Below, one piece after another: positions 17,402-30,716 of a DNA stretch of 64,000 bases. Numbering within the stretch: position 1 is the first letter of the stretch; each line of letters opens with the position of its first letter. The notes beneath the pieces are model-generated. The model was given only the letters and a program-made list of their open reading frames with translations, was not told the DNA's origin and did not search any database. The stretch is from Larimichthys crocea (taxonomy: Eukaryota; Chordata; Actinopteri; Sciaenidae), in the NCBI RefSeq assembly GCF_000972845.2, contig NC_040033.1, forward strand, positions 3,376,241-3,440,240, in the 5' to 3' direction. The translations under genes were made by a program, and so were the position numbers.

Positions 17402-19080
17402 TTTCACGTATTCTTTTTTTCTTTTTTCATGGTTAGAGTTATATGTTCTATGTTGTCTTACACTTATTTTAATTCTATTTATATTGCAGCCACAAACTTA
17501 TCTACCTCATGCTCTTTGTATATACTTTATGCCATCTGACTGCTGCTGTAACTCTTAAATGTGAACCATGACCACCAGATTCTTGCTTCATCTTGGTCTT
17601 CACCTTTACTTTCTTTAGCCGTCACCCACAGTTGTCAGCCATCAGCCAGCCTCGTTCCATCTTTTGTTGCCTCTGACCTTGCCTACATTCAGCCATCTTA
17701 CTCCAGTTCATGCTTCCTGGTCATCTGCTTTGACCTGTGTTAAAGGCCATCTTGAACATTCTGCCTCTGCTGTTTGTTTGCATGTTACTTACAAATCCCA
17801 TCCTTTTGCATAGCAGCATATCCTTAAGCTTTTTATTATAGTTTATATGACTAACTCAATGTGTGGGGCTTTTGTTTGTTTTGCTTTTTTCTCCAGGTTT
17901 CCATTATAAAAAGGAAGATGTGTTTGCCAGCTGGCTGTCACGGATGATAATTGCTTTGCTAGTCAGGTGATTCATGATTAGTTATACTCAAACTTTTGAG
18001 GAAGGATATAATTTTTAACATTTAAATCAAGAAACTCCATGTCCAGCTATCCAGTTGCAAACATATGGCACAAACTGGAAAGCATGTCACCACCTGGTGT
18101 GATATTGGCTGAATGTGCCAGTTTACAGTCATCAAACAAGAAGCCTATATGACACTGTGGTCACTGCTGCTGCTGTTGGACTTCACTGTCACTCTGATCT
18201 CAGTGTGGGATCACATTGTAAGCCTGGTTTTCACAGGAAGACAAGGACCACGTCCAACAGTGTCCTCTGTTCCTGGAATGTCCTCTTTCATGACGTTGAT
18301 GTTTTCACAGATCTTTGTGGGTATTATCGTGGGTGCCACAGAGACACTCTGGGGACAGATTGGCTTTCGTGGGCCACGTGATTAGTGAGAGTAAGGCATC
18401 TGAATCTGTTGGGATTTTTTAACGTGACAAGCGGACAAAAGCAAAATAAGTCAAGAGTAAGACAAAACATTTATCCTTGAGCTGCACCAAGGTTTTTGTG
18501 CTACTGAGATGTTGCATTTTCACAGAAAAATATGTAATTTGACATATTTTAAGAATCTCTATGAAGATTTCTATTCAACATGTTTCTAAAATATTTAATA
18601 GTTTTGGCATATAGAGGAAGATGAACATTCCCAGCAGTATTACATGCCTCCAGTCCTCCAGAAATCACACAACATGCATCCAGATGGAGGGCCCTTCTTC
18701 AATGATACCCTCCTTTCTTTCATCGTAGCGGGCAGCCCAGTTGTCAATTTTCAGAGTTTCGCAACAACCTTACTAAAAACTGATCAAAAGAAGAGAGCGA
18801 GAACACATAAAAAGTGGGAATGCAAATGCAGTCTTTGATGGAAAGCAGCCCTAAGACATGATGTATGTGAGTTACTGGTGCTTGTCATTTTGTAATGTCT
18901 TCTTGAGTTAATTTACATGGAGGTAATTGATGGAAGCATGCACCGATACCCAACCATCAATTTTCTTTGCTAAAATTTCATACATTTTATGGAAAAATGT
19001 AATACTTGAGTAAAAGGTTTAAATTTTTACCAGCCCGATGAAACACGTGCATGAAGGGATGTAAAAAGTATCATGAAATT
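17402..19080. other. No recognised gene
   Basis: Two overlapping plus-strand frames of 88-90 codons (18113-18385) are open, but neither resembles a known protein. No splice-supported exon or known repeat was identified. Confidence 0.35.
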
Positions 19081-19205
19081 GGGGAGGCTGTGGCTCAGCA
19101 CATACAGCAGGTCGTCCCACTAATTGCAGTTTTTTTGGTGATTCGGCTCACACTTCAGACACTGAACCCACAAATGGCACCCAATGGTCAGACCAGTACA
19201 CTGCA
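19081..19205 (+). repeat. tRNA-derived SINE fragment, second copy
   Basis: GGGGAGGCTGTGGCTCAGC, CCCACTAATTGCAG and ACCCACAAATGGCACCCA match 17262-17401 in the same order and orientation. The middle is shorter. It continues to GCATGGTAGC, a usual part of this SINE body. Confidence 0.6.
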
Positions 19206-21164
19206 TGGTAGCTTGATGCCTATTATTAGGCAGTTTCTGCTGCAGCAAGCATTCAAACACATAACAACACATAAGAAACATACAGTATAACAGAAACATA
19301 TAGCATGAGCATGACCATGCACACAGGGAGGCTTGCACCAAGGTTTGAGATCCTCATCAGTGTACTCAGTAACCCCACAGGGCCTTGAGTTAATATACCT
19401 ATTACATATTGCTAACATCACCTTGTAACACAGCCAATTCATTGTACATAACAGATTGTACCACAATATTAAAAAGCATAATTGTCACTATATAATCGTT
19501 ATCATCATCTCCATCACCGTCACTAAAGTAACTTGTCAACAACAGTAGCATTTATCTCCTCTTGCCATTTAGATTCGGGGCTTGACTGGAGACAGGAGGG
19601 ATCCTTCTACCTGTTTTCCGTGCGTACTTAAGCGTGGGCCAGATGGTAACAGCTTGTACTCTGAATTAAGGGGATGGGCACAATCTGAGCAAATAGCCAA
19701 TTTTTTTTTTTTTTTTAAGCACCTGCTTGATGAATATGTGATTTAAATTACTGAACTGTAGTCCCGCTATCTTTACTGGGCACCTTCACAATCTCAGCAA
19801 GGGCATTCTTCTCTTTAGTACCAAGGTTGAAAAGAAAAAAAATGAGATGACAGACTGAATAAATGCTCTATAGAACGGTGTCACTGGAGTGTTATCACTC
19901 TGGGATTCAGCATTTTTCTTAGGCAAAAAAGGCATTTCTTACATTTCAGTATTAGAATCAAATTTTAGACGTTATCAATCATCATGCCCAGATATTTCAA
20001 AATTGGTTTGATACCTCAGTTGTATTAATCTGTTTTACTTTTGCTCGTTACATAACGTAATGTTGTTATTAATAACAGACTATACACAAAAGTGTTAGCA
20101 AATGATTTTCATACTTATATTACATGTCCATAACTCTATGATGATCACTTCAAAAAAACGAAGTAGTTTTCCACAAATCAAAATACTCATCCATATGTAT
20201 CAGTATAGTTGCCCTCGCTTTCCTTAATGGCTTTAAACCCATTTATTTGCAGGTGCAAAATATACAGTATCTCTGTTTGAATTAGCCAGTGTTACTTGCC
20301 AGAAGGTAAGTGGGTATCACAGTGCTGATAGGAGTCAGCATTGGGGCATAAATTATACATGGACTGTTTGGACTTGGCTATAAACATTCAACATCCAGCC
20401 TCCAAGGGGGGCAGTCCAGGCATAAAACTAATTGTACTATGCTCCTTCCTGTCAGCTGATGAATTAATTTCTACCTGCTTATGCTCAGTCGCTGCTGCTA
20501 AACACTTTAGCAGCTCATTACGTTGCCACGTGTATCACCCCGGGGGACAGAATCATTTTGCATCCTGTCAAAATAAAGCTAACATGATAAAATAAAAGGC
20601 AGCTATGTCTGAAGACAAAGGACACAGGGAGTCCCTGCCGAATTAACCAAATTTACATTGTACTGAATATATAAATCAGCCAACATGAAATTAAATGTCA
20701 TAGTTTCTCCTGATGATGTTGTTAGAGGAAAGGTACATTTAAAAGGGTTTATAGTCTCAGGATCAGCCATTTGTTCAGTGAAATCAGAACTTTTAGGGAC
20801 AGTTATTCCTGATGGTGGCAGGAATATGCCTGTTATATGGTGATATTTCTTATAGGTGCCACAAGGCAGGTCAGTGGGTCACCAAATGCATCCGCTTTGT
20901 ACCTTCCAGTGAGGCCATTCTGGCACAAAGTTAGTGAGGTTCTGGCTGATGGTTGGGTTTTTCTGTGATTTATGTTAATTAGGGGACAGATCTCAAATAT
21001 CTGTCTCCATCCTCTCTCTCTTTCTGCCCATACCGAGTCTGATCTGATACTTAAATTTACCTAAACGTTGATTTGATATGTATCGGAGACAATTTTGCAC
21101 GTCGCAAGTTGCTCCCTGAATGTTTCACACTGGTGTGCATTTGGTCCATTATTATATGTCATTT
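19206..21164. other. No recognised gene
   Basis: AT-rich sequence with scattered short frames that do not resemble proteins. A poly-T run lies near 19690. Nothing else was supported. Confidence 0.35.
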
Positions 21165-21635
21165 TTAGTGTAATTTTGCATGCTTTTTTTTTACAGTGTA
21201 CTGTACAGTATGGACGCGCATTGTGTTCTGCATCCTGATTGGCTAAGGGAGTACTGTACAAAATGCGTTCGGCTTGCCAGATTTACATAAATGTTCAATC
21301 GCTAGCAGTGTGACTCTGAAGTGCTGTATGTTTGCAGTCAGAGGAACTGTGAAATACGCGTGAGTTACTGGTAATAATTTCTTATGTGTCAAACCTCGTA
21401 GATTGATCATTAAAATTAAATTTGTTAAAAATGTTTGGGCTTGAAAACAGGTTTTGATCTTTGGTTTCATTTACTAATACAGTATTGTACTTATTTTTGT
21501 TAAATCTGCGAAAGTTTGAACTTTGAGAGTGTTTAAATAAGAGAGAAATGTGAGAAAATGTTAATGCCTGTCTGTGAAAAGTGTATAAAAGTGTGTGGTT
21601 AGGGGTTTTACGCTGCGATAAACAAGGGACCACTG
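21165..21635 (-). mobile_element. pogo/Tigger-like element, one end missing
   Basis: The right end reads GATAAACAAGGGACCACTG followed by TA, the inverted form of the CAGTGGTCCCTCG end at 30717. Internal blocks such as TTTTGCATGCTTTTTTTTTAC, the ACTGTACAGTATG region and the GAGAGAAATGTGAGAA block match 30717-31049 in reverse complement. It carries about 150 bases that the other copy lacks. The left inverted repeat was not found, and no transposase is visible. Confidence 0.65.
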
Positions 21636-21637
21636 TA

Positions 21638-24494
21638 TAGTCAGAATTATAATTAGGCATCACAAAACTGCTAAAGCTTCTGATCTGAAAGATCAATGGG
21701 TGAACGCAGTGGTAGAGGCTGTATCTTTTGAGTCTATTTTCAATAGAATAACAGGTGCTACAAAACATAGTAAAATAAAAGGTGAGAGACAACAAGAGTG
21801 ACATACACTCTGTTGGTTTTTATATTCCAATGTCTACTCCCATAACTCCTTGAAATGATAAAAAGTGTAAAATGTATCTTGCTATGGACAAGTGTTGCAT
21901 GCATTAATAAATGGAAAGATTTGCCCTAGAAAATAAACTGTGATGTCGTCAGGGTCATCTCAGCTTGGGCTTTGGTACTACAAATTGAGGGCTTTTGTTA
22001 CATACTGAGAGTGTGGGGCTTGAAAGACGAGTGCATTTACAAGGCAGAGAGGGTTCAACAAAAAGATGTTGCCTGATGGTAAGCCTGATGAAATTTCATT
22101 TTCACTTCATTATTAAGTCATTGTTAAGCATTGTGTTCATGGTACCCAATTTTAGTTTTTTGATTATTTTGCCCTTTCAAATCAGTGACTGATGTATCGA
22201 TTCCATCAATGAAGCTGTGTCTAGCAGCAATCAATTTAATGCTAAAAAAAATTTTCAGCATTTTTGATAATTTTGACTCTCAACCATGACCCTCACATCA
22301 GCCTGCAGCCTTCGAGCAAAGAGTGGAAATAGGGGAACAGCTAGCCTGCTTCTTTTCCAAAGGTAAGACTACAGAAAGTCACTGCGCCCATTTGTGTTCA
22401 ACCCTCGCTAAAAGTAATAAAGTTACCTCTTGTGTACATATCCATGTCTGCATGAGTATGTACATGTGTCAAATAGGTGCATTTACCCAATATGTGAAAC
22501 TGTTTCTTAAATGATACTTAAGTAAATGTACTTCTAATAGCCTGTACAGCTGTTTCCCCTCCTCAATGTTCGCTTCTTTTTTTTTGTTTAGAACAGATTC
22601 TGCTTCTGGCACAGCACAGATGACGTCCTCATTCTTTATCCCACTCATGTAATTCTAAATGGCTTGGTTGTTTTTCCATAGAGATAAAGAGCCTTCAATG
22701 CATAACCCAAGACCTATTTAAATTGCTTGAGATGTGGGCTGTGATTCAGGTCTGGAACCAGGCTAGCTATTGGTTGATTATGGAAAAATATATGGAAAAT
22801 TAGGTGGTTTTGGAGCTCAACCCATATAAAGTCAGCATATCTCAGTCTGCACAAATTTTGGCCATTTTTATTTTTTAAAATCTCTCTCTTGTAAATCCCC
22901 CTAATTCATGGAAGTTTAATTTTGCTGTAATATCATGTAGCTTAATATTGTAACAAAACCAAACTCACAGAGAGATGACATATTAGGCCAACAGAGAGGT
23001 ACGTTTAGAGCTTTCTCGCTGTAAAGTCGACAGACACGATACTTTATTGTTATTTCAATGCTGCTCCAAAGATGGCAGTTCAGCCACAAACCGAAAACCA
23101 TGACTTGAATAAAATGAGTATATTCCTCCTCTTCAAATCAGTGTGCATTTGCTGCTAAGCATCTCTCTGTGCTCTCTCCCTCTATGCTATATGACTACCC
23201 TCCTGTAAAGCCCACAGCTACCACTTAGCCTGTCCAGAAGAGGAGAATATCTATCAGTATTATGAAACCAAACCTTTGATCAAAGGATTTGGGATTATCA
23301 AGAACTTGCAATTTAGAGTTAAAAGAGGCAGCTGATAGGTTGAACTGCTAAAACCGTTTCAGCTGACAAAGTAGATAAGACTCAAGAGGAGTGCTGGGAA
23401 GAAATACACAATACCAATTCCATAGTATTTATGTGTGTGTATTTGTGTGTGTGTGTGTGTGTGTTTGTGTGAACGCCTTGAGCCATTTTCTGCAATAAGG
23501 CAGACTGTCTCTGCTCTTCCCCATTTAACATCCCAATGTCTTCCAGCAAACGGGCAAAATGAGTGATTTCAATGAAGATTTACTTCAACTGTAATTGGTA
23601 GGAAACCTTATTAAGATCCAGATGATGCGTCTTTCTCTTCGGTTATTGCCCAAACACGACCTATTGCTGAGCTTATAAATATCCACACAAATCAAAGAAA
23701 CTGTTAAAAGAGCTCAGAGAGACATACGACGCACACCCACTTTTCTAAATGCCACATTTTAAGGCATAGTAAAAAAGAAGATCTCGACACCCCGTCATCA
23801 AGCGGGGGTGGAAGCATGAAAGAGCAGTCCTCTATTGATATCCTCTAGTCCACTACTATTGATTGTTTTAAACCGTTCGAACTGGAAAGAAATGCAAATG
23901 TGTGGAATGCGGCTTGAACCACAATGATGTAGTTGTTAAGGTTCTGCTTGGGGGTAGGGGCAGGCCATCAAAGTAATATAAATCGTGGGGGAAAAGCTGG
24001 ATGGGAGGAGGATGAAAGAAAAAAGAAGAAACAAGGGATTAACTGACCATTGGTAGAGGAAACTAAAAAAGAAGAAGGCACATCACGTCATACCAACGTT
24101 CAAATGCTCTGCAGGGTTCCAGTTCAATTAAAGCTTATGGGACTAAAACCCAACATATCTACAGTACGTCATATGACCTTGGATGAAGAAATGCCTCTAA
24201 TGAAAGAAAGAACACACTTCAAAGAAAGACTTTCTCAAATTTCCACAGTAACGTATTTGCTGTTGCTGCTCTCTAAATAGTATCCAATGATCATTATAGG
24301 CAAACTTTACAGAGCTTATGGTAAGTCAAATTATAATTCTGAGTTTCTGATAAATTAAAAATGTGCACTCTTTATCCCTTCCTTCTTGGCACTGACAGTA
24401 AAACGAATGGACAGCACATGTGTCATCATATCAGCAAAGACATGGGTCATTGGAGGAACAGGTCAGTTCAGTACAGTTCAGTACAGTTGTCTCG
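21638..24494. other. No recognised gene
   Basis: No exon or known element was supported. A (GT)n microsatellite lies at about 23431-23463. Just before the SINE, 24461-24492 has a small CAGTTCAGTA tandem repeat. Confidence 0.35.
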
Positions 24495-24812
24495 AGGCAG
24501 CAGTAGTTCAGTCTGTAGAGACTTGGCTTGGGAACTGGAGGGTGATCGGTTCAAATCAGTCATGGAACAAAGTATGGAGGGTGGACTGGTAGCTGGAGAG
24601 GTGACCAGTTGACCTCCTGGATATACTGCCGAGATGCTCTTGAGCAAGGTACAGAACCCCTAACTGCTTCCAGGGGCACCACTATGTGTGGCTGCGGTTT
24701 ACTCCACCATCTCTCCACATGAGCCCTTTGAGTGTGAGTGGTTGTATTTCGGGTAAAACGTAAAAACTTGAGTGACAAAAGAATTTCCCCTTGAGAGATC
24801 AATAAAGTATCC
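24495..24812 (+). repeat. Full-length-looking tRNA-derived SINE
   Basis: The pol III promoter is recognisable: a box A-like TAGTTCAGTCTG near 24503 and box B GGTTCAAATC at 24548-24557. The body includes GGACTGGTAGCTGGAGAGG and CTTGAGCAAGGTACAGAACC. It ends GAGAGATCAATAAAGTAT, as is usual for this fish SINE whose tail is shared with a LINE. Slight decay in both boxes suggests it is not recent. Confidence 0.75.
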
Positions 24813-27020
24813 ATTACTATTAATATAACAGTGTTTTGCACCAGGCTACGACAAAGACAGATCTCATGGCTATCAGAAACTATTAGAAAAACTTTTAACA
24901 ACAAACTTCATCATCAGAAAATAATGTTTTGGGCTGTAACATCTGGTCACCATGTCAAAAAGTGTAGATTATGTTACATAGTGTCAACTACTTAGCTCAG
25001 ATTTGATTTGATTAGGGTATTACCACAGCTAACTTAACAAATGCAACAGACATAACTGACCTTAGTCTGTTACTACCCTCATTCACATATGCATGATTTA
25101 TAAATCCAGAATAAATTGAATGTAAGATGCATACATACTATATCTGCACATTCACCACCATGCTAACTGCATCCAGAGCCTTCAGGTGTGGCACCAATGT
25201 GCAATCATGAACCTTCCTTCCTTCATTTCAAGCCCCATTCTTTGCTACTTTTGCCATGGCTGTCAAGCTCCCGCATATCATGGAACAGTGGCATGTTTAC
25301 CATTACAAGTCATAGTACATTTTAACAAATAAAATTTCCAGACTCTCTCTGTACCACGTATTGCTGTCACAATAGGCCTATTGCCCCCACATGCAAAGCT
25401 TGACAGGCCCGCAGTTCTTGCTAAGCTATGATTGGACAATGGCGGTTGGAGTGAAGGGGTTTACGCTTCACTCCAACCGCTCAACTGGCCGAGCAAGGCA
25501 GGGAAATATATTTCTACAATTAGAGCAAGGTGGGTGGGCTGAGCTACAGCCTTCAGGGCTCCTCCGCTTCAGCATCCTGATAGTCTTCTCATTATAGCAA
25601 TGTGAGAACATCCACTCCTTCTTTGGCTCCCCAGCTGGGTATAGTAATGAAAAGTATAATGCAGCTCCTTAAAATAAATGGACAGGTAGTTGAACCTGGA
25701 AGAAATACTTCTGCCTCCTGCTGGGATCTCTTTTGCTCCAATGATGCACCTCCATAAACACTTTTCATTAAAACGGCTTTGTTTGGAGGCGTATGTGATG
25801 ATGCCTGTCTCAACATCATGGCACAAGGAATGCCTGTTGTCTTTTAGCCAGACTGCTGATGATATGGATTAGCTGTCCCTCTCTCTGTGCCCAGCTTTCT
25901 CTCCCTTCCCATCTTTCTTGATCACGCACACACATACACACCTCTGCTTTCTGCCTGCCTTCTCAGCGCATGCGGCCCTCTGGCTCAGCTCACCGGTGTG
26001 GATTATAGCTCTCTCACGGCTATCATGATCTTACACAAACAACATTTGTCAGCTCATTTATCACTGTTCCCCCCTGGTTGTCCAGTCTCGTCTATTCATC
26101 TACGCTCTATTTCTGCATCCCTGCCTCCAGGGTGAGAATGCATGTTACCTCCACAACTTAAAATAACCCCCAAAAGTCCCCTTTGATATTTGCGCAAATC
26201 TGCAAATGTCAACAGCGATAACTGATGCTTGACTGACTTGCTAACACCCATTGTGTTGCTCGTAACTATACGGGACGAGATCACCTTGTAGAAAAGCCAT
26301 GATGTTTTCTTTCATCATACACCGATTGCAATGTCACTTTTGCTGATGGTTATCCACCTGTGATCAAATGGGATAAGTTGCTCTGGCAGCAAAGGTACTT
26401 AGCATCAAGGTGCACATGAGTCATATCAACACTGAAGGTATACCGAAAAAAGGGCGCCCACAGTGTAAACAATGAAAGCAGCTGTGTATGAAGCGTTTAT
26501 GTATTTAATGAGTTTGCTTTCTCTAGATTCACAAAGACAAACGACCATTCTCTTTTGGTTATGCATGGCGATACAGAGTGTAAAAATAGTATCAGTCCCA
26601 TGATTCCGAGAGATAACCCAACACTGTGGATCTGTGTAAGACGTAACAGTTTGCTTTAACCTCTACTTCTAAAGGCAGAGATCAGTTTGAAATGGCAATA
26701 ATTAAACCAGGATAAGATCACTGGTCAGATACGACAATGTCAGAACTCTGAGGAAAATCTTTTCTGCCACATCGCAATTTTGATCCTCACTGCCACCTCT
26801 ATCTAAATTAACTGAATGAAGAGTTTATTAGCGGTGACCAGCAGCTCTATAGCTCGCTTGGTTGGTTGGTTGGTCAGTATGTCGGTTCACAATACTGTCC
26901 ACTCTCTGTGGCAGCCACAGTTTTCACCCTAGCAGCCATGAAATTTGCCATAGAGGTCAAGTGCTTGGGAGGTTGTTGCATGGGTTAGGGTTAGACCCCA
27001 TAGATGCATGAATCTATGAG
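24813..27020. other. No recognised gene
   Basis: Short open frames near 25391-25872 and 25887-26135 do not resemble known proteins and overlap on both strands. The only structure found is the hairpin at 25442-25480. A TTGG(T) tandem stretch lies near 26860. Confidence 0.35.
25442..25480. repeat. Perfect 15-bp inverted repeat with 9-base loop
   Basis: GCGGTTGGAGTGAAG (25442-25456) is followed after GGGTTTACG by its exact reverse complement CTTCACTCCAACCGC (25466-25480). No flanking gene or element explains it. Confidence 0.85.
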
Positions 27021-27042
27021 GTATATATATATATATATATAT
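27021..27042. repeat. (AT)n microsatellite
   Basis: An AT tract directly abuts the LTR-like block that follows. It may be the insertion target, which would hide any target duplication. Confidence 0.85.
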
Positions 27043-27777
27043 TGTTACGACCATACATAAGGGTATGAAAAGAAGTAACATAAAACCAGATTTTTGGGTT
27101 ATTAAACAAAAGGTATTTTATTAAATGAAAGTTCAGATCGTTTTAAACAAAAGGAGTTGAGGCAAAAGGGAACTAAGGACGAGCCAGTGCTGTTAAACAA
27201 ACAAACAAATATAACAAAAAGAGAACTCTAACAGAGCCTATGATATCTAAGTAGCAAACAAAACGAGAAAAAAAAACCTCACTATCAAAATCTAACACTG
27301 AAAAACAAAACACACATCCAAAACAGCACTCCTAAACTAATGGGTCTAACATAAAATTACTCTTGAGTGCAATCAGTCACTAAATGTCTAAACTAATCCC
27401 TGCCCAGTCCCAGACAAAATCCTCACCGATTTTAACAGTTTCCAAACATGATTTTTGTAAGACAAAACGAGGCGAGCTCATAGCCATAATACAAAATCAA
27501 GCCGCCACGATGCTCTGGGGGCTGCTGTTTAAATGCCCTTTTGGGCCCCGTGGATTGGTCGACTGGCAGAGGATACGGAGGATCACACAGCCAATCCCAA
27601 TCCCCTCGGCTTGGAGATTGGCGCTGTCAGGATCCAACCCCTCACCAGCAACAGCAGACCTGAATTTACATAAAGGAGAGACACCACACACACATATAAG
27701 GCGGATATTGGTGACTGCAGTGACATCAGGACCAGTCAAAATTATTAATCAGGTTATAACTAAACGTCCGGGTAACA
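27043..27777 (-). repeat. Probable solo LTR or LTR-like block, minus orientation
   Basis: The 735-bp block has perfect short inverted ends (TGTTAC...GTAACA). Read on the minus strand, an AATAAAA lies about 75 bases before the end, and a TATA-like CATTTAAACAG lies upstream of that, an LTR-like arrangement. The left ten bases equal those at 3711. Neighbouring AT repeats hide any target duplication. One 135-codon plus frame inside it looks like chance. Confidence 0.4.
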
Positions 27778-29663
27778 AATCATTACCCTAACCATCCACT
27801 GTAAACATTACTATTGCACTATATACTTCCTGGTTCAACAATTACCTTAGTAATTACCTTAGTAATTGTGCATGCAAAATGATCTACAGACTACACTGGG
27901 GGACTTGTTTACAAATGTCTGACTGCTTATTGTTACACTGTCAGCATTGCCGCCTTGTTGCCTGATCTCAGAAATTACTTGTGTTAACATTAAAATGCAA
28001 GGCGCACTGGTGTGCACCTGTTGTTGCTGTTGCTCTTTAGGTATCTGTCAAACAGCCAAATCCAATTCATGAAGTCCAGTTTGAGTCACATGATGATCAC
28101 AGTAAACATATTTAGATTACAAGGAATATTGGCTTGCATGTGCTGTGACTGTGCAGCCTATGGCCAGCTGAAGCTGTTATATGTATAGGCTTCATATTTA
28201 AGCTGTAACCTCCTGGCGAGCTACAAGACACTTGGCTGACCCACAGCTTGTTTGGACTTGACCTACCTGCTGTCTCCACATCACTCCTGCAGTGTTGCAG
28301 CAGGCTATTTACCAAAACTGGATTTTCGGAGGTGAGGGCAAAAGGCTAAGCATGTGTCCAGCAGCCGTCCGGGAGAAGTCACACACATATCCGTGACAAG
28401 ATAAGGAGAGATGAGCAGCACATTTCTGCCTCCTCTGTTGACTTGTTTTGACAGGAAATGGAACAGTCAGGTTATTATACAATAACTGCAGGGTGTGGAG
28501 GTTCTGCTATGAGTAAGTGACAGTATGCTGTTTGACAATAAGGAAGGTGAGCAAAGTCTGACGTCTGTATTCTGTATCGGTGATATGAGCGTTATGTAAG
28601 TTCTTTCAGTACACCACAGCGAAAAACTGTGCATCAATAAAAGCAATTGGAGAGGCCAGTAATTCATAGAGACTTCTGGACTAATCTCCTGAAAGGGGGA
28701 ATAATAGATCCTTCACATATCATGAAGTTGTGTGTTGACAGAGGTGCATCGCATTTGTCCTTCCAACCTGAAGTGATCGAACTGATATTACACTTACCTT
28801 TTGAGAACTTGTGTCCTTCACTGTGAGACACTAAGATGACTGAAAACCTCTTCATAACTCAATAAGAGAGATGAAACGTTATTGATTGCTGTGGGGATAT
28901 TGGATCATTGTAGCAGCAACAGGGATAAGGCACAGAATGGGAATAAGATACTTCAAGAATCCAACAAGAATAAAGAATAAGCAGTACAGATAGAAAAAAT
29001 ACAAGCAAACATTCTGTACATATCTGAAGAACTTCAAGTGCACTGTATTGATTGCAAATGTGGAAAGTTGATGTAATTTGAAAAATGTAGTAAATGTCAG
29101 GATCCATAAATCAAAGTTATACATTGAATGTAATTATGAATTTTTGATTTAGGGTCCAATGGGTGTGATAAGTTGAGTCTTCTGTACTAAGAGACAAGCA
29201 ATCGGATATAAACAGCAGACAACCAGTTGATCTTCAGTTGATGGTTTAATACAGACACTGAGGTGACCACAGACAATCTCCAGATACAGTCTTCATATAT
29301 CTGGAAAACCCTTTACATTTCTCTGGATCTCCTCTATCATCACTCTAATCAGCATTTAGGATCCCCTTCTGACCCTCATTCTTTGGTTACCAGAACAACA
29401 ACAATACACCTGTCTTAGGTCTTTCGCCAGCATTTGTACCAGAGTGTGCAAACTGATATAGGAACACAAACATAGTACACAGGACATAGAACTTATGTCA
29501 CATCCATTGTAACACAAATGCATCACAGGGTGATTTGCATTAGATTGTAGTCTATCTATAGGATGTGATGTAATACTACAGACCTTTCCACCCTTTGTTG
29601 AGTTTCTGCTTTTATTAAACTGTGCTGATCTGTTTATTCAAGTATATGGCATACAACAACCTT
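27778..29663. other. No recognised gene
   Basis: No exon or element was supported. A 17-base direct repeat, ATTACCTTAGTAATTAC-like, lies near 27842-27868. Confidence 0.35.
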
Positions 29664-30195
29664 AGGGTCAGGGGATTAGGGATGAGGAAAAGCCACAGAG
29701 GAGGGATCCATCTCCCAAGACAAAGAGACATGTAGTAGATTATGCATGTACAGATATACTTTTTAATGAGAAAGTTTAAGATCAATATGAAAAATGTGGC
29801 TCCAAGAGGATAACAGGTGTCCCCAAGTTGGACCTGAGACAGGTGACCTTCTCTTCTGGAAGGTCCACACAAAGAAAGAGAAAGAGAAAGGATGATAAAT
29901 GAACAGAGCTTGGACATAAGCCAGGGCAGAATGACCAGACATCCAAAAAAGGTAAAAAAGAAAAAGAAAAAAATGAACCCAACACAGTATTATAACAGTA
30001 AAACCAAGTGAATAGGCAGAAGGTGTAAATATGGTATGAAGCCTGGGGTCCACTGGCAGTGTTTAATGTCAAGGGAGTCCCGGCAACATCCAAAGGACTG
30101 TATGGGCTGTACAAAATCTAATTAAGAACAAAACAAACTAAACAAAAGAGCAATAGAGGAGGGATGGACAGACATGGAGTAGATGTTATGGATAA
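29664..30195 (+). repeat. Degenerate TATAGCCC-family repeat
   Basis: GAGGAAAAGCCACAGAGGAG with GGATCCATCTCCCAAGAC matches the second half of the repeat at 13565. A further echo (AGAGGAGGGATGGACAGACA) lies at about 30148. The sequence between is purine-rich. It is an old, broken copy. Confidence 0.45.
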
Positions 30196-30249
30196 AAAGT
30201 AGAAATTTATGTGAACATTAATAAAAGAGTAATAGAGTCTAGAGTCTAC

Positions 30250-30440
30250 CGCTGTGTTATGAGGGTGTACTCACCATGAGATAAATGCTACCTTCAGTGT
30301 GCTAACATGCTCACAATGACAACGCCAACATGTATAATGTGTACCATGTTCACCAGCTTAGCTTAGCATGTTAGCATGATAACATTTGACACAAAGTACA
30401 GCTGAGGCTGAAGGGAATGTCATCACAGATGTGAACTCAC
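30250..30440 (+). repeat. GCTAACATGCTC-type fish interspersed repeat
   Basis: GTGCTAACATGCTCACAATG, ACCATGTTCACCAGCTTAGC and CACAAAGTACAGCTGAGGC belong to a dispersed fish repeat rich in TTAGCATG words. A related stretch lies at 55035-55450, and a short one near 17060. Confidence 0.55.
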
Positions 30441-30716
30441 TGGTGATACTAGATGAAAAGTCAGGGCAGAATAACGTGAACGTGAATATAGCACCATAAA
30501 AAAGAAAGTCACAAAATATGCACGGCTTATAGTCACAAACACGAGACAACACACTCACCATGGCAGAAGCACTCACACATTTGTTTCAGTCTAATTCTTA
30601 CTTCACCAGTATTATGTTTATCATGCACCAAACAACATTAGAAGTAACTAATAAATTATACTAGTACTAATAAGTATCACGATAATACTCAGAACCGTGA
30701 TACTTTGTCTGGTATA

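Noticed and set aside
18113..18385. Two overlapping frames of 88-90 codons
   Set aside because: Neither resembles a protein, there is no splice context, and two frames open together suggest base composition.
21382..21804. 140-codon minus-strand frame
   Set aside because: It overlaps the end of the pogo-like element and flanking DNA, and has a composition typical of AT-rich chance frames.
24548..24557. Possible tRNA gene (box B match)
   Set aside because: Boxes A and B belong to a SINE. There is no cloverleaf or acceptor stem.
27384..27791. 135-codon plus-strand frame
   Set aside because: It lies inside the LTR-like block, and no retroviral or host motif is present.
29763..30114. Phe/Ser-rich minus-strand frames
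   Set aside because: They derive from a purine-rich degenerate repeat, with several frames open at once.
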